Shown here: in pieces, positions 1 to 8,590 of the stretch
How positions within the stretch are numbered: position 1 is the stretch's first letter
Layout of the letters: each line of letters opens with the position of its first letter
Source: Symsagittifera roscoffensis
Taxonomy: Eukaryota; Xenacoelomorpha; Acoela; Convolutidae
Direction of reading: 5' to 3'
Assembly: GCF_963678635.1 (NCBI RefSeq)
Contig: NW_026971247.1
Location: 1 to 21,249 of the forward strand
Length of the DNA: 21,249 bases
Made by a program: the position numbers and the translations under genes
The notes under the pieces: generated by a model
What the model saw: the letters and a program-made list of their open reading frames with translations, nothing else
Told to the model about the DNA's origin: nothing
Database searches by the model: none

Positions 1-169
1 CTTTGCTAAACATATGTTGTTATAAATTTGAAATATTGATGATTTTCTATAATGATCTATAATTGAATTTTTTCCGAACCACTTGTTTCTTTGTTAGAAT
101 ACTTGCCTCTGTTGTTATCTTAGGCTCTAGGAAACGTTTTCAGAATTTAAATTTTTTTCCAGTAAAATT

Positions 170-744
170 TTAAGAAACAAAAGTAGTTGAATCATTCTCT
201 AAACAATGGTATCCACTCAAAATAATATCAAAAATTATAGAAAACTCGGCGGCTTTATCACCATTCAAAATATTACTGAAGCGTTCAATTGTTACATTAG
301 TGATTAGATCAAATTGAGCTTGAATGGATCGAGTTTGTAAAGCGAAGCAATTGTGGTGCAATCTTCATCGTAGAGGAGCACCACCTCTGTCAGTTGAAGA
401 GTTAATAGAATTGTTGTAGTTGACAGCAAATTTTAAATTTTCTATCAAAGGTCCCGATGGCTGAATTTTACTGCAACCCAAAATTAGATGTTTGAAAGAT
501 GAGAGTAGACAAGGTACAACGAAAGTGGTTGAGGTCAGCTTAATCACTACGTCGTCACAATCTTTTTATTTAATTCGATGAGAACATGGATTTGGGGATG
601 ATCAATGTCGAGCAAATGGGTGCAAGACTCGTTCTGAGTTGAGTGAGTTGCAAATGCGATTTTTGTGTTTAGAGGGAGTTGTGAGATGTCGGGTTCATTG
701 TTTAGAATAAAAAATTTAAAATTCTTTTGACATTTTTTAAAAAT
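170..744 (-). pseudogene. Broken hypothetical gene, unrecognised, possible element gene
   Basis: Read on the minus strand, one frame is open from 744 down to a TAG at 547-549 (about 65 codons). A second frame is then open from about 565 down to a TAA at 170-172, interrupted by one TGA at 365-367. The residues look protein-like rather than random: the first part contains LDIDHPQIHVLIELNKK, and the second contains VVIKLTSTTFVVPCLL and later TNVTIERFSNIL, with mixed hydrophobic and polar stretches. The two frames abut within 20 bases, which fits a single gene with one frameshift and one nonsense change. I do not recognise the family. Its position near a Polinton-type polymerase on the opposite strand makes a Polinton structural or accessory gene conceivable, but no capsid, protease or ATPase motif is visible. 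A host gene relic is equally possible. Confidence 0.4.
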
Positions 745-817
745 TCAGGTGACTCCTCATACATTGCTTCAACCATTCTAGTGGTTAATCAAATTGTTCA
801 AACTATTTTTTCCTTTT

Positions 818-1324
818 TCAGGCAACTCTACACTTTTTATTAATCGAGTATTCATCATCCGCATCGTTTTCATCACCACTTTCAGCACATTCTTTTTGGG
901 GATAGACTGATCGTTTTCACCTGCATCTTTTTTTTATAATGTTTATCATTTGCCGAGGATGAGGAGGAGCAGGAGGAGGAGGAGGAGGAACAAGATGAAA
1001 TTTTTTCAACGGTTTGTTTTTTAACCATTTTTTTTTATTTTTAGAATAATTATCGGCGAAACAATCAAACTATCTTGTCTCCAACGTCACTGCTTGATAA
1101 CACTTAAACACGCCATCTTCAATCTTTTTATACAACTTTATTGTGATATATGTACCCGTTTTGTCAAAAGTTTTCGTTACAACTCGTACAATTCGTTTTT
1201 CTCCCGAAGATAAATCTTGAAACTAATCGTAAAAGTCTGTATCATTTTCTAGCGACGAGTAAAAAGCGGTAGTGGTGACTGTATTGAATTGTTGGTTGAA
1301 TTGTTTTATGGGAGAGTAAAATGA
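818..1324 (-). pseudogene. Broken hypothetical gene with proline run
   Basis: A single minus-strand frame runs from just after a TAA (1325-1327) down to a TGA at 818-820. It is cut internally by only three stops: TAG at 1223-1225, TAG at 1070-1072 and TGA at 917-919. No frameshift is needed over about 169 codons. Between the first two stops it reads like an ordinary globular segment, including RIVRVVTKTFDKTGTYITIK and LYKKIEDGVFKCYQ. After the second stop it becomes lysine-rich, then has six prolines, alanine and two more prolines (962-988). After the TGA it is acidic (ESGDENDADDEYS). The long co-linear frame and sensible composition argue for a real gene that has picked up point nonsense changes. 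Its 3' end lies 73 bp from the next minus-strand relic, so both may belong to one transcription unit. Family unknown; no start codon is evident. Confidence 0.45.
955..991 (+). repeat. GAG/GGA purine tract
   Basis: A polypurine stretch of GAG/AGG triplets, broken only by a single AGC triplet and flanked by mixed sequence. On the minus strand it is the CCT-repeat that encodes the proline run of the broken gene at 818-1324. Simple triplet expansion explains it. Confidence 0.8.
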
Positions 1325-1831
1325 TTAATGAATTGTATAGAAGATAAACAATTTCAATGGATTTATTTTTATGCACCTTTTCAGCCTGCAGCAGGAGAAA
1401 TTAATTAGTTTTTGCGGTTGGAATTTTATGGGATAGCAAAACGTTTATTGCATGTTTCATTTCTGTGTAGCAAACCCTGAATGGGCCATAAATCTTAGTT
1501 AAGGATACATGTAGGTATACAAGTACTCACTACTCACTTTGAAGTGGAGACCTTAGAGCCCCTTGTCCGGGAATAAATAAAAGGCGTCATGCACTCTAAT
1601 TGAAGTATGTATCTTAATAATGGCCACCTTGTCACTATCTGCTTACCGCAACCATAAAACAGGTTAAAAGCTATAGGGCACACCGTTGGACCACCCACAA
1701 CCAAAACCCTCACCCACAACCCTTATACTTTTTTCGAATTTGTATGATACTTATTTTCATTTTCTCAACCTCATTCAAACAACTTAGTTGATCATCAGCT
1801 TCAGCAGAAGGACAAAATTCAAATTGTAACC
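1325..1831. other. Intergenic stretch with a GC-richer patch, no supported gene
   Basis: This stretch separates the minus-strand relics from the plus-strand gene at 1832. The part around 1540-1720 is visibly richer in G and C than its surroundings and is open on the minus strand for about 61 codons (including GCGKQIVTRWPLLRY). I recognise no protein in it. A local composition shift like this can mark an old interspersed repeat, but no terminal repeats or target-site duplication are evident. Confidence 0.4.
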
Positions 1832-2403
1832 ATGACGAGTCCTCTGCAAGTAATTTCGACTTCGGAAACTGAGCGAAGGTTAATCTACCAAACCTACATG
1901 AGAGAAACGATCGTCATTGTGCAGCAACAACTGGAGAGAATGCTCTCTCCATTCAACGATTTGGCTTGTCGACCCTCAGACCAGGAGTATCGCGATTGAA
2001 CAACTCAAAGCCACATGATGCTTCCCAATTATTTACTGGACCAGATCACCCTTCTGCGTCAGAGCAGGAAAAGCATTCACCCTTCTGCGTCAGAGCAAAT
2101 CATGTCCTGCTTTGGACAAGACTGACATCAACAACGCCGGATATCTCGAACAATCACCTCGAAGGGTACTTTAGGGACTTGGAAGAGCGTTCACCCTACT
2201 GAGACAATGAGTCAACGACGTCAATATCCTCTCCTCCGGACTCAACTGCAGACGTGACAACGATAACAACACTAATCAGATCTGTTTCACAACCCTCCGA
2301 CGTTGATTTTGAATCAGCTGCTCCCGAAAACATTCCAGAGACACCACCAGTAGCAGCTTGCTATGCACCCAAGAAGCGTAAAGTTGTGTTTAGTCAATTT
2401 TAA
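1832..2403 (+). pseudogene. Broken gene with C-terminal nuclear-localisation-like motif
   Basis: The first ATG (1832) sits in a good eukaryotic context (A at -3, ACC before ATG). It opens a 55-residue frame beginning MTSPLQVISTSETERRLIYQ, with a glutamine-rich helical-looking stretch, and ends at TGA 1997-1999. A second frame is open from before 1966 to TGA 2200-2202 and, in the same frame, from 2203 to TAA 2401-2403. That last part is rich in S, T, P, D and E and ends in KKRKVVFSQF. APKKRKVV contains the classical monopartite nuclear-localisation pattern. So this looks like one gene of about 190 codons with at least one frameshift (1966-1999) and one nonsense codon. A 31-bp direct duplication (2046-2107) may have added a second frameshift. 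The family is not recognised. The low-complexity acidic tail and basic end suggest a small nuclear, possibly DNA-binding or regulatory, protein. Link to the downstream polymerase element is inferred from position only. Confidence 0.5.
2046..2107 (+). repeat. 31-bp tandem duplication inside the broken gene
   Basis: The 21-base block starting TCACCCTTCTGCGTCAGAGC occurs at 2046-2066 and again at 2077-2097, a spacing of 31 bp. A weaker third likeness (TCACCCTACTGAGAC) starts at 2191. Since 31 is not a multiple of three, the two copies encode the same residues (HPSASEQ) in different frames, so the duplication itself would shift the reading frame. Confidence 0.8.
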
Positions 2404-4500
2404 GAAAACTTTCGAAAACTCATGTTTTGATTTAAAAAAACCAAGGAGCTTGTTTTGGTTTGATGTTTTGCTTTCTCTTTTTATCAAATCAGTTTGATTA
2501 CTGTTTGTATATAATCTCCTCTCCTCTAATTCAATTCATTATCATTAGCTTCGTTGTCAATTGGGTCAATTAAGTTTTAGAGTGTTGTTTTCAATCAAAC
2601 CTAGAAAGAAATTTAAAAAGAAAATCTAGAAAGAGATAGAAATGGTATCAGGTAGATTAACCATTAAGATCTTTAGTTTCTGAAAAAGTCAAAGTTTTTT
2701 GCACTAGAGTAGTTCCAGGACCCGCTTTGTTTCATTGAATGTCAAAAAACCAATTCATGGCAAGGCATTTGAAACAAAATTTGATTGTGAAAGTTTTTTT
2801 CATTTTCTTTTTTAACCCAATTTCACAAGTCATTTCTCATTCTACCAAAAACCCAGGTGAAAAATTATTAAACTCAATGGCTTGCCCTGCCTTAGGAGAA
2901 CAGAAATTGTCCAAGTGTCTATCCTTATCAGATCAAAAATTATCGGATTCAGAACCTTGAATCAGTCAAAATCTTATTTTTAGAAAAAGATGAAAATTTC
3001 AAAAAACTATGTAAAAGAAAATCAACAAAACCTTTTACTCCGAACTATAAAACCTTGACGATCTTTATCCATGGCTCTATCCGAATCAATTGGTTCGCCT
3101 CGGTTAAGTTATAAAAATGTTATTATCTTTTTAGTTCAAAAACCCAAAAATCAAAAAAAGAAAATTTTCATGAAGGAGCTGTTTTTAAGCAAAAAATTGC
3201 GTTTTTAGCAATATTCGTCCGAAAGACGAATTTTGATTCCGGGAGGTTGCTGGATAAAAAAAAAATTCAATTTTCATCTCGGTTCATGACAGACACCCAG
3301 GGAAAAATCACATTTTTCGAAACAGCATCTGTAGACCTTCTCAAAGGTATTTCAATATGTTATAACTCTTGTCAGATCGCTTGGAAGCTTTATTGGACAG
3401 TTTACCACAAAAAAATCAAAGTTTTTTTTTGCCAGGTTACTATTTTAATTTTTTTCCAAATTTTCACAACAATTTTTACATCTCAGTTCATAAACCAAAT
3501 GAAAGATTAGCTATGCATCTGGCTTGCGCAGCAAAATGAGAACGTAAATAATCCTCATGACTGTGGCTCTGCGTCTACTTTTTGCTGAATTATGAGTGAA
3601 GGAGTGCGTCATAACTAATTGAAAGATTCCTCAAAAGCGGTTTTTTTAAACTTTTAAATTAACTTTTAGGCTTTGAATTGCCAGGAAACCCATGCACTTC
3701 TTTAGAATGCCTCTTCATAGTCTATGTATAGTGATTCATTACCGATTCATTGCTAACAAAAGGTTTTTTTGCCGTTTTTACTCTTAACAGCAATATATAA
3801 TTATCTGAATTTTAGTACTGATAATTAAATTAGAGACGTTAACCGCAAAAATATTAACAATTTCCGAATAATAGAATCACATCATAAAATCTTTTACGAG
3901 AGTTCAAACTTTCGATCGAGTATTTGGCTTAAAGCTTCGTGAGAAGCCGATAATTACAACACGTTCAAAGATGTAGTTACACTGGTTGATGGATTTATCA
4001 CATTTCAGAAATCACAGAAACAACAGGATTTTAGAAACCGCAGGATTTTACCTTAAAACTCTAATTAAAAATTTGTTGAGTTTACTTAAGTATAAACTTC
4101 GGACAAATAATTTAGAAACAAAACTTCGGAAATCACCCTTGAATTTATTTTGTTCCGCAAACGGTTCACGGTAATTGTTGTTCACGGAAATTATAATAAA
4201 ACGTCTTAACAAGAGATTCGCCCGATCGAAACATTTTTACACTGAAGACTTTCAAGATAACCAGTGTAAACATATTTGAATTTTTGACGACCGAACAGAA
4301 ACTTCCCTAATTATTGGGAAAACATCAAAACTACACTCAATAGGGATTGCATGGCTGGAGATCGATTACAAAGCAAGCGAAGTTGATACGTTCACGATCG
4401 TTCTGGAGTGGTGATACCCGAACGTGATGTCGGAGAAAGCAAAAAAAATGGGAAAAACCAATAATCTGCGAAGAATTCGGTGTACAGATAACGTGTAAAA
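2404..4500. other. AT-rich region with no supported gene
   Basis: About 2.1 kb of A- and T-rich sequence with many homopolymer runs. Open frames at 2739-2960, 3247-3510 and 3986-4174 are short, low in complexity and rich in K, N, F and I, as expected by chance in this composition. Small local direct repeats occur (CAGGATTTTA at 4024 and 4041; TCAAAGTTTTTT near 2690 and 3417). If the polymerase gene had a promoter or an upstream coding part, it would lie at the right end of this stretch, but I cannot point to one. Confidence 0.5.
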
Positions 4501-4698
4501 AAAAACTACAGAAAACATCTGCTTAGAATGCATGGAATTGGAGCAACAAAAGAAATTCCTCGCACTTTTTGCACCGAATGTTGAGAGTCATTCGAAACAC
4601 TGGGACACACGCGAGAACACATTGCCACAGAACATATAATCGAGATAGAAAAGCATTGAGTGTTCTGTAAAAAGTTTGAACTTGTGATCGAAAAATGA
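4501..4698 (+). other. C2H2 zinc-finger-like motifs at the polymerase N-terminus
   Basis: In the same frame as the first polymerase segment, cysteine codons at 4570 and 4579 and histidine codons at 4618 and 4633 make a C-x2-C-x12-H-x4-H pattern, with F at 4591 in the expected place. A TGA (4582) falls just after the second cysteine. Upstream, YRKHLLRMHGIG (from 4507) has the H-x4-H end of another finger, whose cysteines are not visible in this frame. Downstream, H-TGA-VFCKK (4654-4671) resembles the start of a third finger with its first cysteine codon turned into a stop. Some Polinton polymerases are known to carry N-terminal C2H2 fingers. A further TGA at 4696 separates this part from the ATG at 4708. 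Confidence 0.6.
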
Positions 4699-4707
4699 GA
4701 AGTAGAC

Positions 4708-5043
4708 ATGCTTAGCCTAATAATGATTAAGAAGGAAGCAATTAACCAGCTGATTTTTAACCATGTTCAGAACGAACCTGGCAAATTTCAGCTACAAGGC
4801 GGAATTGGGCTTGTGAAGTTTGTGGAGGAAGACGACCAAACTCATAAGACTGCCTTATTTGTCAACACAGCCATGTACCATTTGTACTTCGGAGGTGCAA
4901 GCGATGAAACCATTAGCGAAATGGTTGACCAAATGGTTAACAAAATTACAATGTTTGGTTCTCACGTGAGCGGATGGGTGATAGATGAAAAGAGCAGAGT
5001 CAGCATTTCTCCGGCTCATATATCCCGCTGCCGCCGAATCTGA
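4708..5043 (+). other. N-terminal segment of the polymerase relic (open frame)
   Basis: An intact 111-codon piece of the broken polymerase. It lies between the zinc-finger-like part and the exonuclease domain, where the family has a poorly conserved N-terminal region. HVSGWVIDEKSRVSIS near its end corresponds to the region just before the family's conserved SYIPLP-type stretch. That stretch itself is present one frame over, from 5016 (SYIPLPPNLKKHKRN). The real product therefore left this frame at about 5010, and the last ten residues of the open frame are out-of-frame noise. Confidence 0.7.
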
Positions 5044-5306
5044 AAAAGCACAAGAGAAATCTGGTAAATGTCCTCAACACATCAGATCATAACTGTTTTC
5101 TGTATTGCTACTACGCAGCATATCACGCGCAAACCGGAAACTATACGAGACGGAACAAAGATGGTGGAAGAAGGCACAGATCAGCACATGCGATCGAAAA
5201 CTTCAACCGAATCTGGTGGAGATCAACGGTGACTACCAGATGCCTATGAGCTTGTTTGAAACTGAGCGGTTTGAGCGGCTCAACAATGTGCAAATCAACG
5301 TTTTCG

Positions 5307-5437
5307 GTAAGCTAATTTAGAAAAAAAATCTTCTAATTAAAAAAAAACTCTTATACGTTGTCCACAAGGCTTCATACGAGATTTAGAAGAATCTGGTAAA
5401 AAAAATAACTTTGGGATAACCTAACTTATTGGTTTAG
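5307..5437 (+). other. Possible intron relic within the polymerase gene
   Basis: The polymerase reading stops making sense after QINVFG (ending about 5308) and resumes at YEDDELASVD (5439), which are adjacent in the family. The 131 bases between begin with GTAAGC, a good splice donor, end with TTGGTTTAG, a usable acceptor, and are strongly A/T-rich without protein-like content. Exact removal would leave the two sides one base out of phase, so either a base has been lost or this is a non-intronic insertion. Confidence 0.4.
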
Positions 5438-5771
5438 ATATGAGGACGACGAGCTAGCATCCGTTGACGTGTCTAAAATATACGACTGTAACTTTGTGGT
5501 AGACCCTCTGTTAATGGTAAACAGTGAAAACAACTAACACTATGTCCTCATCGAAGACATCTATAAGATGGAGATGTTTGTGCAAAAACAGCCATTCCGC
5601 GAACGAAACGAAATATGTAGAAAAAGTTTTCATATTTGCACGTCAAGAGAATTCATGAAAAATTATCAGGAAATGTTTTATAACACGGAACGACTAACTA
5701 TAAAGATGGCAAAACACAATAAAAACCAAAAAGTTTTCAAGAATTTAACGGCAAGATGGTTTGCCCTGCGC

Positions 5772-5816
5772 GTAATATACTTCGATCTTGAGTCAATAAT
5801 TGTCCCTGTTCCGGGA
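5772..5816 (+). other. Exonuclease motif I of the polymerase relic
   Basis: VIYFDLESIIVPVPG contains the D-x-E pair (D at 5784, E at 5790) that binds metal in the 3'-5' exonuclease of family B polymerases. The hydrophobic residues before it and the proline after it match the Polinton type. It is followed by HKPCSYGLVVVEHG, again typical for the family. Confidence 0.85.
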
Positions 5817-6058
5817 CCTGCCCGTAATCCAGCTACTTCGCACTCTCAAACCGTGGAAACTCATAAACCATGCAGCTATGGACTAGTTGTAGTTGAGCAT
5901 GGCACCTCAACCCCAAACAAATACAAAATGTGTAGAGGACCAGACGTTATATACAGAAGTCGATAGAATCATTGGAATCATTAGCGAGGGGGATCTATAA
6001 GGACAAACGTAAATACTTCACCTTTGTAGGACAACCCGAATTGCCGAGAGAAGCGGCA

Positions 6059-6241
6059 GACACTTGTTGGGTTTTTGAGGAAAAGTTCGCTGAAGAAACT
6101 ATGATGGTAGTCGACCACTGCCACCTTATAATAAATTTCTAGGTTGGTTGGGCGCATCAGGATTGTAATCTAGCAAGGAGAACGCCTAACTTCACTCCGG
6201 TAATAGCTCATATTTTGTCTAACTACGACATGCATGCTATT
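6059..6241 (+). other. Zinc-knuckle insert and exonuclease motif II of the polymerase relic
   Basis: Protein-primed Polinton polymerases have a C-x2-C ... DHCH ... AH-x2-CN insert between Exo I and Exo II. Here CWVF (6065) keeps only the first cysteine, VVDHCHL (6107-6127) is intact, a TAG sits at 6140, and GWAHQDCN (6146-6169) follows. SNYDMHAI (6218-6241) matches the Exo II YD motif. Loss of one cysteine and the stop are consistent with decay. Confidence 0.8.
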
Positions 6242-6436
6242 GTAAAAGCCCTTTTCAATGCGAACAGTAATACCAGTTTTCAGTAGTCCCCTCCACTGAC
6301 GAAAAATATATCTCGCTGACTATGTCGGTTTGGATAAAAAGAAATTCAGGACAAACACGTGAAAAAAGAAAAATTAATGAGAATCTTCGGTTCACAGACT
6401 CATACAAGCTTATGCTCTCTTCCTTGAGTCAGCTAA

Positions 6437-6757
6437 TTGCAAATTTGCCATCAATTTACATCAATGGGTTACTCACAAAAGCAAATAGATCTCCATAAAC
6501 AAAAGGACTACTACCCGTATTTATATGTGATCAGGTTCGAGAAATTTGAAGAAACAAAATGGCCAGCAAGAAGATTGTGGAAAAACAGTTTACAAGGCGC
6601 ACAAGTCAGCGTTGACGATCTGGAATACAACCATGCGATAAAAGTCTTTCACCAGCTGCGATGCAAGAACGTAGGAGATTACCATGACATCTATTTAGCT
6701 TCGGATGTTCTCCTTTTTTCATGTGTGTTTGAGCAGTTCAGATCTGTTTGTCACTAA
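6437..6757 (+). other. Exonuclease III segment of the polymerase relic
   Basis: A 106-codon open piece. KFEETKWPARRLW matches the family's KFEE-x-LPP region, and DYHDIYLASDVLLFSCVFEQ contains the Exo III Y-x3-D motif (Y 6692, D 6704) followed by the conserved DVLLL-FE-FR helix. The frame begins shortly after the family's start of this region: the preceding FTDSYKLMLSSLSQL lies in frame 1 (about 6390-6435). The piece ends at a TAA (6755) beyond which the same frame continues with matching family sequence (YGLDCSHYT). Confidence 0.85.
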
Positions 6758-6988
6758 ACCTATGGACTGGACTGCTCTTTTCACTATACCGCGACTAAAA
6801 ATATTGCAGGCGACGCGTTCCTGAAAGTGTGCAGGGCGGATTTGAGACTATTAACAGAGCGCAAGCACTTGGATATAACCCGAAAGTTGATTCGCGGTGG
6901 CATGTCATCTGTATATGCCAAGAAGTGTTAGAAAGGGAACACTAAGTACACAAGCTCCTTTGACCCCAATGAAGAATCAAGCTTCATA

Positions 6989-7018
6989 ATTAACATTGAT
7001 GCGATTAACCTTTATGGG
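6989..7018 (+). other. Polymerase palm motif A
   Basis: INIDAINLYG is the Polinton form of the family B motif A (D-x-NNLYG). The catalytic aspartate codon is at 6998-7000. The frame is lost immediately afterwards, in a run of G (7016-7021), which is a plausible indel site. Confidence 0.85.
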
Positions 7019-7296
7019 GGAATGCGATCTCGAAATACCTGAAGATTTGCCTGGATACTTTTAAGATTTTCCCATCGCGCCTACGAAGGAAATAGTTACA
7101 ATGGATATGCTCAGCACGGATCAAATCGAAAGGCTTGCCCGACTGAACATTAAGACACTTCCCAAAGTACCAAAGCTAATGCAGACCCTTAATCAGAACC
7201 ACAAGTATGTTCTCCACTACTTGACCCCCATTCCATATGTTCAACTTGGCATAGAAGTCAAACAAATTCGTCGAGTGCTACAATTTAGGGCAAGCA

Positions 7297-7794
7297 AAAC
7301 GGTTGGCTCCTTTTGTTCAGCTCAATACCGAACTCAGAAGAAACGCAGTAAACAAGTTCCAATAGGACTTCCACAAAAACAAAGTAAACTCTGCATTCCG
7401 AAAAACTATGGAGTCTATGCTGAATAGGAAGAAATTTGAAATTGTAACAAACCGACTTGGATCTTCTAGAAAAACATCTAAGAGCAATATGAAATCGTTC
7501 CAAATAATCGGTGATCAAATTGCCACGATATCATTCGAGGTTTCAAGCGTGAAGTGGACTGAGCCAACCTTGGTGGGGGCATTAATTTTAAAACTCGCAA
7601 AAAAGTATATGTTTGAGTTTCAATACACAAAAATGAAACCAAAACTAGAATTAGAATTACTAGACAGTGATACCGATAGCTTCATGTATGCCGTGAGAAC
7701 CGACTTCAAATTTTTTCAACCAGACTTCGACTTTTCCAACTACCCCTCAGATCACCCGCTGTATAGTGAGGAAAAACAAAAAAATCGTTTTGAG
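7297..7794 (+). other. Polymerase palm motifs B and C segment
   Basis: This piece in frame 1 starts with APFVQLNTELRRNA, has a TAG at 7363, then NSAFRKTMES (motif B region; the family usually has NS-x-(F/Y)-GKTMEN) and LLDSDTDSFMYAV (motif C, catalytic D codons at 7669 and 7675). It continues through DFDFSNYPSDHPLYSEE, which is also conserved. The frame is then lost in an A-rich run around 7772-7783, and the next frame carries RMKDEMGG and LKPKLYSILDKG. Confidence 0.87.
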
Positions 7795-8025
7795 AATGAA
7801 AGACGAGATGGGAGGAAAAGTTGTGGAGGAATTTGTAGCCCTGAAGCCAAAACTCTACTCCATACTGGACAAGGGTGAGATGATTGTTTTTTAAATAGAT
7901 TAGTTTCTTGTCTAGTTCCCGCTTTACAAAAGTTGTTTTATGAAGCTCCCGCAAGAGAAAAACACCCGAATACTTTCAGTACCCAATGTTATTGACTGTT
8001 GTCTTGTTTAGATCTGAATCAAAAA

Positions 8026-8321
8026 GTTTCGGCAAAAGGAATTACAAAGTTCGCACAGAGAAAACTACTTCATGTCCGATTCAAAGAACACTTGTTCAAT
8101 AAAAAGACAGTGCGTGAGAATAATTATACGATAAAATCGAAAAAAAAAACGACACAAAGACTGTTATAACTAACAAAATTGAACTCTCACCTTTCGATGG
8201 GAGGCGTTTCCTTCTCTTCGATGCAGTTTCAACTATTCCTTTTGGTCATTGCAAGATTACCGAAGAAAGTTTCTTCTTTGAGATTATGGATAACAGTTTA
8301 AAGGAAACTAGATTGGAATGA
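8026..8321 (+). other. C-terminal segment of the polymerase relic
   Basis: From about 8032, AKGITKF, LLHVRFKEHLFNKKTVRE and YTIKSK match the family's post-palm region in frame 1. After an A-run at about 8139-8148 the frame changes, and NKIELSPFDGRRFLLFDAV then STIPFGHCKI follow, the standard end of Polinton polymerases. The frame ends at TGA 8319-8321. Between 7895 and 8025 nothing recognisable connects this to the preceding piece. Confidence 0.85.
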
Positions 8322-8590
8322 GCACATACTCTTCCTATTCGTCGATTGAGAAAAGCATGCTAGATTTTGTAATACCGGATCCAGGCTTTAACCAGCCTCA
8401 GTACAGTCCCGAAGAATTGAGAGCATGTACCTCAAATGACTTTCGAGGACAGCGCGGATACCCAAAGAACCCTTTTAAAATATCTGAAGCTACTGAAAGT
8501 AGAACAGTTGAAGAAAAGGACTCTAGTGATATGAATTCGGCCCCGGAAATTGTGTGCAAGCGAAGAAAATTATCAAATAAAAGAGACTGA
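8318..8590 (+). CDS. Small ORF overlapping the polymerase stop, nuclear-localisation-like end
   Basis: A 90-codon frame begins with ATG at 8318, which overlaps the polymerase stop in an ATGA arrangement (8318-8321). It is the only piece near the polymerase that is unbroken from ATG to stop. The product is hydrophilic, rich in S, E, P and K, and has no membrane segment. It begins MSTYSSYSSIEKSMLDFVIP and ends with CKRRKLSNKRD, a basic cluster like a nuclear-localisation signal. An AATAAA overlaps its end. I recognise no family. It could be a separate small gene or, given the many frameshifts upstream, an out-of-frame extension of the polymerase C-terminus. Its basic end loosely parallels the KKRKV end of the relic at 1832-2403. 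With no known homologue its coding status is uncertain. Confidence 0.4.
   Translation: MSTYSSYSSIEKSMLDFVIPDPGFNQPQYSPEELRACTSNDFRGQRGYPKNPFKISEATESRTVEEKDSSDMNSAPEIVCKRRKLSNKRD
8576..8581 (+). promoter_or_regulatory. Possible polyadenylation signal AATAAA
   Basis: AATAAA occurs in the last codons of the small ORF at 8318-8590, 250 bp after the polymerase stop. Placement suits a transcript end, but the hexamer is frequent in AT-rich DNA, so this is only suggestive. Confidence 0.25.

Larger units (their letters stand above)
4501..8321 (+). pseudogene. polB: Decayed protein-primed DNA polymerase B, Polinton/Maverick (adintovirus-like) type
   Basis: In the intact family this enzyme copies the element's DNA by protein priming, with a 3'-5' exonuclease and a palm polymerase domain (DNA_pol_B_2 type). 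Here the motifs occur in the correct order: Exo I DLE (5784-5792), a CW...DHCH...HQDCN zinc-knuckle (6065-6169), Exo II SNYD (6218-6229), Exo III YLASD (6692-6706), palm motif A INIDAINLYG (6989-7018), motif B NSAFRKTME (7387-7413), motif C DSDTDSF (7663-7683) and tail LLFDAVSTIPFGHCKI (8211-8258). Segments lie successively in frames 1, 3, 2, 3, 2, 1, 2, 3, 1, 2, 1 and 3. In-frame stops are at 4582, 4657, 4696, 5535, 6140, 6755, 6929, 7062 and 7363. The motif C aspartates survive; motif B has R where the family usually has G. The gene is near full length but not translatable. Stops of all three kinds argue against simple recoding. Sequencing indels could explain some shifts but not the substitutions. 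Confidence 0.92.

Noticed and set aside
1534-1719. Minus-strand 61-codon open frame
   Set aside because: No recognisable domain and no good start; it lies in a GC-richer patch that could be an old repeat. Kept only as a note in the intergenic entry.
2739-3510. Two plus-strand frames at 2739-2960 and 3247-3510
   Set aside because: Short, low complexity, with homopolymer-derived F and K runs and no family likeness.
4501-7894. Alternative genetic code with stop codons read as amino acids
   Set aside because: TGA, TAA and TAG all interrupt the polymerase frames, and many frameshifts occur as well, so decay explains it better than recoding.
7285-7954. Minus-strand frames opposite the polymerase (7285-7518, 7706-7954)
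   Set aside because: They are shadows of the polymerase segments on the plus strand, which carry the conserved motifs.
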